Position numbers and translations under genes: made by a program. Below the pieces are notes generated by a model, which was not told where the DNA came from, ran no database searches, and saw only the letters and a list, made by a program, of their open reading frames with translations. Source: Paenibacillus albiflavus (GTDB lineage: Bacteria; Bacillota; Bacilli; Paenibacillales; NBRC-103111). From it: a stretch of DNA of 64,000 nucleotides. Shown here in pieces: positions 1 through 9,228 of this stretch; within the stretch, counting starts at the first letter, position 1, and each line of letters opens with the position of its first letter. The DNA lies in contig NZ_SKFG01000001.1 in NCBI RefSeq assembly GCF_004344915.1, positions 434,001 through 498,000 on the forward strand, written 5' to 3'.

Positions 1-2944
1 TAAAATCTAAATTATTTGAAGCGATCCTCTCATCGTCATATAATTTATTAGATGGTACTAGTCCTCGGCAGAAGTTTGCATGATTTTCTTGTACGAATCT
101 TTCAATATCGAAATCAAATACTTCTTTGGTTTGAAGTAATATGCAAGCAATCTTAAATAATTTTTCGGGATATGCTATTACTGCACTGACTACAACGGCG
201 GTTATCGCGGCTGATTGTGATTTTGACAATAATTCGTAACATACAACTTGAGCTTGATTTCTGTCCATTTGTTTCACAAAAAACAGAAGCCATCTCTCTA
301 ACGCCATAAGCATACACTCAAGTAATTTAGGAGCCACAGATGTACCTCGATGCATAAGCCAAAGCCTCCTACTTGCGGTCTGCTCAACCACTGTCCCATT
401 AGGCAGTTTGATGTAAATAGTACTGCATTCATTGTACTCTTTTTCAAGAAACGAATTAGAATAACTCTCCGTAACATGATTGAAAAAATCTATTACAAAT
501 TCGATAGCTTTTTGAGGTGACACCCTTAGCAGCTGAAATATTGGGGTGTGGTGGGCACTGGTAGGATAAAAATCATGTTCCGTTTCGGAATTCACATCAA
601 AAGCGTCCTCTATACTATCACGGTGATAATACCGTGGGAATTCAGATTTCTTATCGTTTCTCTTCCAAAAGCATTTCGCCAGCCTTATAACTATATCTGG
701 ATTCGCTTCGCATAACGAGTAACTATCTAAAACACCTGACAATAATTGTGTAATCAAGTCATAATAATTTGATTGATGATCAATTTCTTGATTTTCTATG
801 ACTTCCTGAAGAATATGTGTTAACTCAACGTGGAGTTCCAAGGCACTTCCAAGTATAACACTTATGATAGACTTCAGTTTTCTATCTCGAAGAGTATAGT
901 CTAGATGGTCAGATGACTTTATTGTATTGTAAAAATTCAATGCAACAAGGCCGACATGTTTTGTTTCAATACCAGTTTTATGATTACTTACCCATGTTGA
1001 TAAAGAATCTGTTACGGTCATAATGTTTTTCGCATTCCAAGAGATACGATCAAAGTTATCATAAATATATTTAAATAAAAAAGCCCAACCTGTTCCCGAT
1101 GGTTTTGTATATCTATAAACATTAAAAGTTTTTTGCTCCTCTTGCGTAAGTAACGTATTTAAAAACTGTACATCTATAACTTTACATGCTGTATTTAGTA
1201 GGAAAACTGCGCGCATTAACAAAGAAAACTGATTGGTTTTGAACATGCTTTCCACTAAATACAGGGAATTTAGTGGTCTTTCATCGTTCATTAACGAGAT
1301 CAATATCTCATCCTTCCAGATTGAATCCAAACTATCGTTATCTAATGCATCGTTTAAAAAAGTAGATAGCCGCACAGCATCCATGTCAATTTGGTCATGT
1401 ATCCATAACCGAAACATTTTTCTCATTATCAAGCTGTTTCCAATACTACAAAAGAAGCCTAATAGTCTGTGATTTTTGTCAAAAGCACTCTGGATAACAC
1501 GTTTTAAAACCCATTCCTCATAAACATCATGAGCTAAATAATATCCTTCAAAGATACTATCAAATACTATGATCTCATCATTTTCAAGTGCACTAATCGC
1601 TTCATGGTCATCGTCTTTCGAAATAATATAATAAGACGTTCCATTATTCGCATTAACGGTGACCATTTTACAAATAGCAGCTTCACGTCTTAAATGAATG
1701 TTGTTTTTTGCATTCACAATATTCTTGATTTTTTCATTCCATATCCGTTCTTTAAAATCTTCAATTGTTTCATCAAGTGTATCTTGAGAATGCTTGGAAT
1801 TAATATATATCTGCAAATAGAATAGATTACATAACAGCGTTTTTAATTTTTCATCAGTAGGCATTCGAAGAGTATGTTGACTGCAGATGGCTTCCAATTG
1901 CCTGATTGTAATGTCTTTTACTTCGTATTCTTGATACTCTGATAAGCGTAGAACGTAATTAATAAGATTATCTTTATAGACCGTTCTAATAGTAAAAATG
2001 ATCTTCCACCCGTGGCTCACAAGCAACCATATAATATCTTTTAAAACATCCTTGTTGTTCATTGTAAAAACTTTCTCTACTGAGTCAATTACAAATATTT
2101 TTTTGTCGTCATTGTTAAACATGCTGAGAAAGTCTTCAAAAGTATAGTCTCCAAATTTCCTCGAGAATTCTGAAATATTTGCCGCTTCAAAATCTGTAGC
2201 TTTAAACACAAAATACGGAATTTCATTTGGCACATTAGTATAACTGTCTTTTATTAATCCAGATTTTCCCGAGCCACCCTTTCCAAAAATTATTAGGTAC
2301 TTACTGTTTTCATCTCCGATAAATGAATCTATTTCAAAATCAGCATGTTCAATTTTAGTCAACGCACCATTATTTTGAATTGTGGAAATTATATTACCTA
2401 CAATAGTTTTAGTGTGCAATCGAATTTGATCTAGGTATCCTTTTATACCTTCATTTGGATTAAAGAAAAAATCCCTTACATGGGTCATTTCAGGGCTGAA
2501 AAGACTTACTTCGAAGTTGCTTTTGACTCGCCACTCAATGTTGATACCAAATTGCTCCCCGTGATTTTCGATTTCAATTTGATACTGAGGTCTATGCTGT
2601 CCTTTCTTTTTACTTGAAGCTAGTTCCTTGTTTACATAGAAAAGTATTCGCGTAATATTAGGATAACTCTGTCTTGATTTATCTATCGCAGTTATAAAGT
2701 CAGCTTTTCTATTGGATAAAGTAATATTGGCATCATAGTATTTTGCTTGAAAGCCAATAATATCTTTATCCACTTGAATCACTTCTGTTTCAATACCAGT
2801 TTGATTAAAATATCTAAAAATACCGAAGGGTCTTTCAAATTCATGACAAAACAAAATATATGCCAATTGTTCAAATGCGTTTCGGGTATTTCCTGAAAAT
2901 TTATAATTAAAAACATCCCAATTGATGCTAACGTTTTGATACAA
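1..2944 (-). CDS. Avs-like STAND NTPase with N-terminal Mrr-like nuclease domain (3' end beyond window)
   Basis: One open frame runs leftward for 981 codons to the window edge without a stop. The N-terminus looks like a PD-(D/E)xK nuclease of the Mrr type: a helix containing FEQLAYILFC, then TGIETEVI, then the core IGFQAKYY with Q66-x-K68. A P-loop follows with Walker A GKGGSGKS at 221-228 and Walker B KKIFVIDSVEK, then a long helical C-terminal region without clear motifs. Nuclease-STAND-helical sensor is the layout of Avs (AVAST) proteins, which recognise phage proteins and then cut DNA; that function is inferred. No ATG is available near the start. TTG at 2944 is chosen because GAGGGGG lies about 8 bases upstream. 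It follows the Gabija pair on the same strand. Another STAND-type defence protein with the same nuclease remains possible. Confidence 0.72.
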   Translation of the reverse strand, partial: MYQNVSINWDVFNYKFSGNTRNAFEQLAYILFCHEFERPFGIFRYFNQTGIETEVIQVDKDIIGFQAKYYDANITLSNRKADFITAIDKSRQSYPNITRILFYVNKELASSKKKGQHRPQYQIEIENHGEQFGINIEWRVKSNFEVSLFSPEMTHVRDFFFNPNEGIKGYLDQIRLHTKTIVGNIISTIQNNGALTKIEHADFEIDSFIGDENSKYLIIFGKGGSGKSGLIKDSYTNVPNEIPYFVFKATDFEAANISEFSRKFGDYTFEDFLSMFNNDDKKIFVIDSVEKVFTMNNKDVLKDIIWLLVSHGWKIIFTIRTVYKDNLINYVLRLSEYQEYEVKDITIRQLEAICSQHTLRMPTDEKLKTLLCNLFYLQIYINSKHSQDTLDETIEDFKERIWNEKIKNIVNAKNNIHLRREAAICKMVTVNANNGTSYYIISKDDDHEAISALENDEIIVFDSIFEGYYLAHDVYEEWVLKRVIQSAFDKNHRLLGFFCSIGNSLIMRKMFRLWIHDQIDMDAVRLSTFLNDALDNDSLDSIWKDEILISLMNDERPLNSLYLVESMFKTNQFSLLMRAVFLLNTACKVIDVQFLNTLLTQEEQKTFNVYRYTKPSGTGWAFLFKYIYDNFDRISWNAKNIMTVTDSLSTWVSNHKTGIETKHVGLVALNFYNTIKSSDHLDYTLRDRKLKSIISVILGSALELHVELTHILQEVIENQEIDHQSNYYDLITQLLSGVLDSYSLCEANPDIVIRLAKCFWKRNDKKSEFPRYYHRDSIEDAFDVNSETEHDFYPTSAHHTPIFQLLRVSPQKAIEFVIDFFNHVTESYSNSFLEKEYNECSTIYIKLPNGTVVEQTASRRLWLMHRGTSVAPKLLECMLMALERWLLFFVKQMDRNQAQVVCYELLSKSQSAAITAVVVSAVIAYPEKLFKIACILLQTKEVFDFDIERFVQENHANFCRGLVPSNKLYDDERIASNNLDF

Positions 2945-3275
2945 ACCAATACCCCCTCTACAAAAGATCAACTGCGGCTCTACATTAATGTATAGCTCAA
3001 ATTTTAATTCGAGTTCAAACGAAACATTTCCTAATTTTCGTTAAATAATTCCAACTTAAAAATAATAAAGACATCTATTTCTTAGAAATAGAAACCATAG
3101 ATGCCTGATTAATATGAGTAATTAGGTAGATGTAGCTCAAGTACCACTCCCTCACTCACTAGCAACATTCATCACTCTGAATGTGTTCAGTCAGTGGAAA
3201 GGACAACAAGTGCCTTAGTTTCTACCTAAAAAATTCAATATTTACATTTTCTTTAAATCATACTTGGACCATAGA
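2945..3275. other. intergenic stretch between gajB and the STAND NTPase gene
   Basis: This A+T-rich gap contains a short readable but start-less extension of the NTPase frame up to a stop near 3040, the nested hairpin at 3072-3103, and a second weak hairpin near 3174-3197 (CTGAA-TGTG-TTCAG core). No further open frame is supported here. Confidence 0.5.
3072..3103 (-). terminator. putative terminator after gajB
   Basis: Read leftward, CATCTAT and ATAGATG form a stem around a loop that itself contains an ATTTC/GAAAT pairing. It is followed by a T-rich tail (TCTTTATTATTTTTAAG). It sits about 170 bases after the gajB stop and before the NTPase start. Confidence 0.45.
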
Positions 3276-4820
3276 CTAAATTACATAGTTGACTACATAC
3301 CTTAAATCTTTAATATCTGTCTCTTCTAAAACCTTTTTAAAATAATTAAGATAATTTGCGTTATCCAAAAGCATCACAAACTTTTCTTTTGCTCTAGTTA
3401 TGCACACATAATGATTATGAATGTGCTCATTATCATATATTTGATAATACCTTGAGAAACTAATTACTTGATCGAATTCCAATCCTTTTGAAGAAAAAAC
3501 AGTCATAACCTTATATCTTTTTTCATTAAGTTGAAAAGCCATTTCATATCTGCTATCCGATACACTTTCATAAAACTTTGTAGTTTCCTCTTTACTAATC
3601 GAAATCCCAAGGTATTCAGCTAATCGAGTCAATATATCAGTAATCTGCTCATATGATAATTCTTCAACTTTCCTGAGTTCATTAATAATTTTTTCCACTT
3701 CAAATCTGGTTTGAGCTCTTTCGTCAATACCTGTGTATTCTATGAAATCATAAATCGTATATACAGCATTTTTACTATATAGTGCTAACCCTTTTAAAAG
3801 GTGACCATTTGGAATTCCCTCATCTATAGGGGTTTTTGGAATAAAAACAAACTCATAACCTTCATTGTTTAACAATTCCGCAATTATTCTAGCATCATTA
3901 TTGAAATTTGATATTATTGTAACCTCTTTATCAAGATCGATTAATTTCTTCTTAATTAAACTATTGAACTCTACTGCAAAACCAAAAAAATTTCTAAATT
4001 CAGTGGGAGTTGAATAAGAATTATACTCCTTAAATATCACATTTTGAACATCATGGGATAGATATTCATAATATTTATTGTTATGAAAAACGTTGGCATA
4101 ATTTTCAATTTCTTTATGACATCGAAAATTCGTAATAAGTTCAAACGAATTAAAATCTTCACTGACTACTTGTTCAAAAATGTTACTCATTGCGCCTCTC
4201 CATAAATAAATTGCTTGCTTGGGATCACCAACAATAAATAGTTTAAGTCCCAATTGATTTTTTAAATACATAAATAAACGATGCATATCTGAATCAGAAT
4301 CTTGATACTCATCTACAAAAATAACAGCATATTTTGATTTAATATATTCTTGAGCAGCCTGAGATTTTTCGATTATTTTAAGTGCTACTTCAAAGTTAAA
4401 ATTCCGTTTATTATTATTATAGCTTCCTAACACTTTTTTCTGTCTTAGTTGTTCTAAACCTTTAGGAAATTCATTAAATTTATATTCTTGTTCATATTCC
4501 ACAGTATAATCCCCTGCATAAGCTATCCCAAAAGCATCTGTAATGAAGGGACGAATAATTTCATTTTCAATAAATGAATCATTTGTCATTACAAAAAATT
4601 GTTTTTTTATTAGTTTAGACGCTTTTTTTTTGATTTCATTTGTTGCCTTTACTGTAAAAGTTATAGCCGCAATAGTCCGATGGTCGGTTATTTTATCAAG
4701 TTCAATTACCATTTTCTTTACCATTATTGTAGTCTTTCCAGAACCTGCACTGGCAGATACCAAGATATTCCCCTCATTTTTCAATATATCTTCTCTAGCC
4801 GTTTGATCTATTAAGTTCAT
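3276..4820 (-). CDS. gajB: Gabija anti-phage protein GajB, UvrD/PcrA-like helicase
   Basis: This 514-residue protein has superfamily 1A helicase motifs: Walker A SASAGSGKT (residues 22-30), motif II DEYQD (170-174), motif III GDPKQAIYLWRGA (198-210), a motif V-like FSSKGLEFDQV and motif VI VCITRAKEKF near the C-terminus. It is shorter than housekeeping UvrD/PcrA (about 720 residues) and close to known GajB proteins (about 500). Its 5' end overlaps the end of the OLD-family nuclease gene upstream by 26 bases, the paired layout of Gabija. In Gabija, GajB assembles with a GajA tetramer and is thought to sense or process DNA ends so that the nuclease attacks phage DNA. No internal stop or missing motif is seen, so it should be functional. 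Confidence 0.87.
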   Translation of the reverse strand: MNLIDQTAREDILKNEGNILVSASAGSGKTTIMVKKMVIELDKITDHRTIAAITFTVKATNEIKKKASKLIKKQFFVMTNDSFIENEIIRPFITDAFGIAYAGDYTVEYEQEYKFNEFPKGLEQLRQKKVLGSYNNNKRNFNFEVALKIIEKSQAAQEYIKSKYAVIFVDEYQDSDSDMHRLFMYLKNQLGLKLFIVGDPKQAIYLWRGAMSNIFEQVVSEDFNSFELITNFRCHKEIENYANVFHNNKYYEYLSHDVQNVIFKEYNSYSTPTEFRNFFGFAVEFNSLIKKKLIDLDKEVTIISNFNNDARIIAELLNNEGYEFVFIPKTPIDEGIPNGHLLKGLALYSKNAVYTIYDFIEYTGIDERAQTRFEVEKIINELRKVEELSYEQITDILTRLAEYLGISISKEETTKFYESVSDSRYEMAFQLNEKRYKVMTVFSSKGLEFDQVISFSRYYQIYDNEHIHNHYVCITRAKEKFVMLLDNANYLNYFKKVLEETDIKDLRYVVNYVI

Positions 4821-6573
4821 GTTTCACCAGCTTTCTCAATGATTCAAACAACGGGTGTGTAATTATTTTCAAGCAATCATCTTTAGTAAGATCGTTAGTC
4901 AACTCTATCATATTGATTAGTTTATGATCTTGCAGGTACTTCACTGGATTTGAACCCAGTAGTTGCTTCATTCTTTCACCAATAACTTCAAATAAATCAT
5001 GCTCTAAATCTAGTTTAGATAAATAAATCTGGTTCTCTTTTAAAACTTTTATCTGAGCAGAATATAGATTGTATAACTCTATTTTTTTGTCTTTTATTTT
5101 TTTTATTTTAACTGATTCTGTAAAAGTTTTTTTTCCTTTATGAAAATAATCAATCTCTACTGCATCTAAAGCTTCTATATCAGTATCATCCGAATCAATA
5201 TGCAGAAGATTTATGCACCTTTGAATTCCAATTAAATCAAACACTTTTGGCTGTCCTTTTTTTGCCTTCAAATCATTATCTGTTTTCACAACAACATCAA
5301 TACTAAGTTTTTTCAACACTTTTAGGTATGGTTTGAACTTTATTCCACTAACATCTAATATATAGCCTCCGTCGAGTTCATATGTGGGATGAACTTCTTC
5401 TAGTATTTTCTCAAACAATACTTTTTCTGAGGGTCCTTCTACCAAAAGCACCTTTTCTGCAAACAACGCCGTAGATAATGATCTGTTAAGTTCTTTCTTA
5501 ACATTCTTGTATTCATCATCAACTCGATAAATGTACGATTCACAATCAGTGGTTTCTTTGGAATAAATCCTGATAAGAGAGGCATTGTCCATTTCATATA
5601 ACAATTCAGAAGAATGTGTAGATAAAAAGAAATATTGGTATACCTCAGAACTAAAAAGCTGTTTAGACAAAGCAATTTGCATTGATCGATGTAAACTATT
5701 CTCAGGCTCCTCAATTAAGAATATAATAATTCTATTCCCTTCTTGAGCCTTAATTAAGTGATTAAGCAATGAATAAGCTAAAATTTTCTTTCTACCGTCT
5801 CCTGCGGTAGGATAGATATTATCATCGTTGTCTCTCTTAATATAAGGGATTAAATTAGAAAAATATCCATTAATAGATAACTCAGATTTCATTTCTATGT
5901 TTATGTTTTCTTCTTTGAGTTTCTTATATTCCTCTGTTATTAATGTTTGGAAAGATTGAATTATATTCATACTACTAATTTTAGAATTAAGTTGAACACC
6001 TAAATCTTTGATTTCTTTGGATATGCTAATATCATGTTCGTCAAGTTTTGTTTGATCGAATAATTTTTTTCTATTTTTAGAAAAAGTCATTGTTAAATCT
6101 ATAGTTGGATCAATATAAACAATTTTGAACAACTTATCTAATGGACTAAATGATCCATCATATGCTATTTCTTCAAGTTCATCAATTTTATTTCCCCAAT
6201 ATAATTTGGGAATTCCTAATTCTTCACTTTTATCATAAGTAGCCTCTACTTGAAAAAAGAAATTATCTAATTCATCGCTCGACCTAGCTCCACCAACTTT
6301 TGAGATAATGTGCTTAGAATCATTACTGTTGCCTCGATCTGACAAATCAACACCTAATGTTATCCTAATTGTTTTTCCTATCTGAGATTTATAAAAATCG
6401 CTTTCTCTAAATCCATTTTTCCTCATATCCCTATCTAATAAATATCTTAGTGCATACATTAGATTTGTTTTACCCATATCATTCATTCCAAAAATAACGT
6501 TTTGATTAGATAAATTCACCTCAACTTCAAGAAAGTTACGAAAGTTTTCTATTTTTAAACTATTTAGTATCAA
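4795..6573 (-). CDS. gajA: Gabija anti-phage protein GajA, OLD-family ATPase-TOPRIM nuclease
   Basis: Numbering is from TTG 6573. The N-terminus is an ABC/SMC-like ATPase (LKIENFRNF, Walker A GMNDMGKT at 29-36, signature region ending in Walker B IIIFLIEEPENS near 282-293, and a conserved His in LSTHSSEL). The C-terminus is a TOPRIM nuclease with LLVEGPSEK (Glu379) and the acidic pair in KTDNDLK (Asp432 and Asp434). This is the GajA arrangement: nucleotide depletion by phage relieves inhibition and the nuclease nicks DNA. The frame is open to 6603, but GGAGG lies 10 bases before TTG 6573, which restores the usual OLD-family start at LKIENF. That gives 592 residues, close to the family (about 580). 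It is paired with gajB. Confidence 0.87.
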   Translation of the reverse strand: MILNSLKIENFRNFLEVEVNLSNQNVIFGMNDMGKTNLMYALRYLLDRDMRKNGFRESDFYKSQIGKTIRITLGVDLSDRGNSNDSKHIISKVGGARSSDELDNFFFQVEATYDKSEELGIPKLYWGNKIDELEEIAYDGSFSPLDKLFKIVYIDPTIDLTMTFSKNRKKLFDQTKLDEHDISISKEIKDLGVQLNSKISSMNIIQSFQTLITEEYKKLKEENINIEMKSELSINGYFSNLIPYIKRDNDDNIYPTAGDGRKKILAYSLLNHLIKAQEGNRIIIFLIEEPENSLHRSMQIALSKQLFSSEVYQYFFLSTHSSELLYEMDNASLIRIYSKETTDCESYIYRVDDEYKNVKKELNRSLSTALFAEKVLLVEGPSEKVLFEKILEEVHPTYELDGGYILDVSGIKFKPYLKVLKKLSIDVVVKTDNDLKAKKGQPKVFDLIGIQRCINLLHIDSDDTDIEALDAVEIDYFHKGKKTFTESVKIKKIKDKKIELYNLYSAQIKVLKENQIYLSKLDLEHDLFEVIGERMKQLLGSNPVKYLQDHKLINMIELTNDLTKDDCLKIITHPLFESLRKLVKHELNRSNG

Positions 6574-6732
6574 TGTAAAGACGCCTCCCGTTAGTAAAAC
6601 CAATATCAGTAAGTCGCATTATCTTTCTTTCATGACTACGATCTTTATACATAATTCGCCATAATCCGATCCAAACCCTCCCAAAAAAATTCTATTATTA
6701 TGATTTTTAGGTAGCTACAACTGAGTCATTAC

Positions 6733-6764
6733 AAAAAAAGGAACCGTAAATAAACCAGTTCCTT
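6733..6764 (-). terminator. terminator after the serine recombinase remnant
   Basis: Read leftward, AAGGAAC and GTTCCTT form a 7-bp stem with a 13-base loop, followed directly by a run of seven T. It lies 21 bases past the recombinase stop and separates it from gajA. Confidence 0.75.
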
Positions 6765-6784
6765 CTAACAGTTCCTAAATATAT

Positions 6785-8291
6785 CTATCTATAACAAACC
6801 ATTAACTCTACTCGATTCCCTTCCCGATTATACACAATCCGCTCCACCAACTTCTTCAACGCCCGATTCTTCTCTTCACCCGTCACCACACTACTCCACA
6901 ACTCCCTAAACTCACCTATTCGATCATATATCTGCTCAACAGTCGGATAATTCCCTACATCTAATACAACCTTCCGCAAATCCTTCAACTCTTCCTCCAG
7001 CTTCTGTATCTGCCTTGACCGAACAGCCTTTCGCTCTAAAAACACTTGTTTCGTTATCATGTCCTCTTCATACGATTCATGCAGCTTGTCCAAAGCCCGC
7101 TTCTGCTTCTTCAACTCCTGCTCTTTGACCTCGATAATGACCTGTGTATCATTATACCTACTTCCATGCAATTCAATCTCCCGTAAAATGTTTGGGTCTA
7201 CATGAATAATCCGATCATACAAAGCATTGAAAAAATCAGCATCCATTACCTTGCCACGCTGTTCACATTTGCTGCCATCTTTGTACTGGTGATAGCACAA
7301 TGCACTCCAGTGCTGTCCCTGCTTCTTATTCTCTCCCACCCGGAACCTCATCCGTGAACCGCATTTTTCACAATAAAGCAAGCCTGACAAAGGAAAAATG
7401 TTGCGTCTTGAATTGGGATTCAACATGCGATTCTTAAGCAGCCGCTCCATAATCGCTTCATGTTCTTCCGGCGTTTTCAATTTTCATGTGTTCCCATGAC
7501 TTTAATCCGCTCTTCTTCGGGAACCAATTCCACCTGTCCACGTTTAGAACGGGTTTTATCATAAGTGATGTAACCCAAATGGATTTCGCTTGCCAGCAAC
7601 CGTTGAACCGTAATATTTGACCAGCCCTTGTTCTTTCCATCAGGCTTAATGTTGTATGGCGTGGGTATCTTGTTATCCGTCAACCAAATGGCAATATGAC
7701 CAAGGTTTGTTCCATTAAGATATTTCTCTACAATCGCTCGATAAATCGGACGCTTCGTTTCATCGACCAGTACCGACCTTGTGTTCTTATCATAATAGTA
7801 TGGAAACGGTGGCTTTCCGTATATCCACATGCCTTTCTTGGCTCCAGCCTCTTGCCCTGCTTCATTCTTCGCTTAATCGTTTTGTACTCTATTCGAGCAA
7901 AAATGGACATGAAGTCAAAGGATACATCGTCATTGTCTATTTCCAGATCGTATATCTTGTTCGGTGTAATGATTACCGTCTCTGAGTTCAAAAACGTATC
8001 TTTAATGAGTGCCCAATCCTTGTTTACTCCCCTACCCAAACGGTCAATGTCCATGACCACTACTCCATCATATAGCTGGTCTTCAACATGCCGAAGTAAC
8101 TTCTGCATTTCTTTCCGAGACTCGATCTTTTCCCCAGAGGCCACTTCTTCGTATAGCCTATAGGTCCAATTTCGATTCTCCACCAAGGTTAGAAGGGTAT
8201 CCCTATGCTTCGAGAGAACGTCTTCAAATTCACCATCGTCCCGTGATTTTCTTAAATAAACCGCTACGTGTTTAATTGTTTTGCTTTCCAT
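6785..8291 (-). pseudogene. large serine recombinase, broken by two frameshifts
   Basis: Three overlapping frames together give one large serine integrase. From ATG 8291 (AGAGGA four bases upstream) comes the resolvase domain: VAVYLRKSRDDG with catalytic Ser16, then GVVVMDIDRLGRG. The recombinase domain (KKGMWIYGKPPFPYYY onward) continues in another frame, and the zinc ribbon (LYCEKCGSRM, then CYHQYKDGSKCEQRG) plus a coiled coil in the next. One base appears to be missing near 7855, where CTGGAGCC would read correctly as CTGGGAGCC, and one near 7480. The open frame extending upstream of 8291 to 8480 is not recombinase-like and overlaps a rightward small gene. Such enzymes integrate phages and islands. 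This one should be inactive unless the indels are sequencing errors. Confidence 0.88.
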
Positions 8292-8405
8292 AAGTTCCTC
8301 TACTCCAAACGTGTTAATATTTTGCCGCCTTCCAAATAGAATGTTGAGCATTTTTGATGACACATCATCGAATATGACAACTGTAAAATTTTTGAGGCGT
8401 AATTC

Positions 8406-8579
8406 ATGAAGAAATGTGAATATGTAATCAAAGAAGTTAATCAGCCATCCGGCAAAGCGTTGCGGTAATTTCATGAGCATGTGGCCGAAATATTAAGCCG
8501 AACTGTCCAAGCTGAAGCCGAGATAGACTTACCTCTCCCCAAAGTGCATCATTCTACGCAAGACAAGCAGAAAACTTAA
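8406..8579 (+). pseudogene. small gene with an in-frame stop, divergent from the recombinase
   Basis: ATG 8406 has GAGGCG about 7 bases upstream. It reads MKKCEYVIKEVNQPSGKALR to TAA at 8466, and the same frame continues FHEHVAEILSRTVQAEAEID to TAA at 8577. The continued frame looks like natural protein, so this is best explained as a 57-codon gene with a nonsense mutation at codon 21. I do not recognise the family. It lies head-to-head with the recombinase, where elements often carry small accessory or excision genes, but no function can be assigned. Confidence 0.5.
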
Positions 8580-8588
8580 CAAAATAAA

Positions 8589-8629
8589 AACAAGCCGGAC
8601 CACATGACCATTCCACGCTCCGGCTTGTT
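8589..8629 (-). terminator. strong terminator after the acidic pseudogene
   Basis: AACAAGCCGGA pairs perfectly with TCCGGCTTGTT (11 bp, 19-base loop). Read leftward it is followed by a T-rich tail (TTTTTATTTTG). It abuts the stop codon of the leftward acidic gene at 8630 and also lies just past the end of the rightward small gene. Confidence 0.85.
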
Positions 8630-9228
8630 CTATTTCAGGTTATTTTGAATGAATTCTCGCTCCGACTTCTTCAGATACCTTAGTGAATTCTCGAAGGAAT
8701 ACAGGTACATGGAGCGAAGCATCCTCAGCTTTTCGACTGAGTCATCCGCAATCACTTGCTTTATGGCCGGAATCATTTGACTGTTCGTTACTCCAAATTT
8801 CCCCGGCTTTACAATATCATCAATGAAAAGTGGCTTCTCTTCTCTGCCATCATTTAGTTCTTGCTGCAACTCTAGTGTATTTGCTTCATTAAATATTGCT
8901 TCCTGCTGTGACGAATCTTCTTGCTGCTGTTCGCCTATCTCCTTGTTCAGAGACGATCTCCTGTTCTTCTTGAATAATCGACTTTTCCTCTAAATTTTCA
9001 TTAGCTACCTCAGTTGAAGTTGATTCTTCCTTGGCCGAGACTTTCTCTTCTTGTTGGGCTTGTTCTTGCCCTGTCTCTTCATGAACTTGAATTTCTTCTG
9101 CCTGATGCTCAATACTTGTCTGCTCATTATCACTTTAAAGCTGTTCAGTCATCGTTTGTTCATCTTCCAGTCTAACCTCATTACTTCCACGGCTGTTTCT
9201 GCCTAAAAACCCTATTCTTATTTGCCAT
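8630..9228 (-). pseudogene. decayed acidic Q/E-rich protein gene
   Basis: Only the last 79 codons are open, but the reverse strand reads as one decayed gene from ATG 9228 (GGAG 8 bases upstream): MANKNRVF, an indel in a T5 run near 9205, GRNSRGSNEVRLEDE, an in-frame TAA at 9137-9135, then an acidic Q/E-rich stretch (EHQAEEIQVHEETGQEQ, EEKSIIQEEQEIVSEQ), an indel near 8945, and a folded-looking end (GKFGVTNSQMIPAIKQVIA, FENSLRYLKKSEREF). Restored length would be about 198 residues. The family is not recognised. The tail is probably an ordered domain behind a disordered acidic region. The number of lesions points to real decay, although poor sequence quality cannot be excluded. Confidence 0.65.

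Noticed and set aside
1233-1472. Rightward 79-codon open frame
   Set aside because: It is antisense to the long STAND NTPase frame, which shows clear domain motifs; the rightward frame has no ribosome binding site.
4543-4806. Rightward frame with hydrophobic product inside gajB
   Set aside because: Antisense shadow of the helicase Walker A region.
8292-8480. N-terminal extension of the recombinase frame to 8480
   Set aside because: The sequence is not resolvase-like, the ATG at 8291 has its own ribosome binding site, and the segment overlaps a better rightward small gene.
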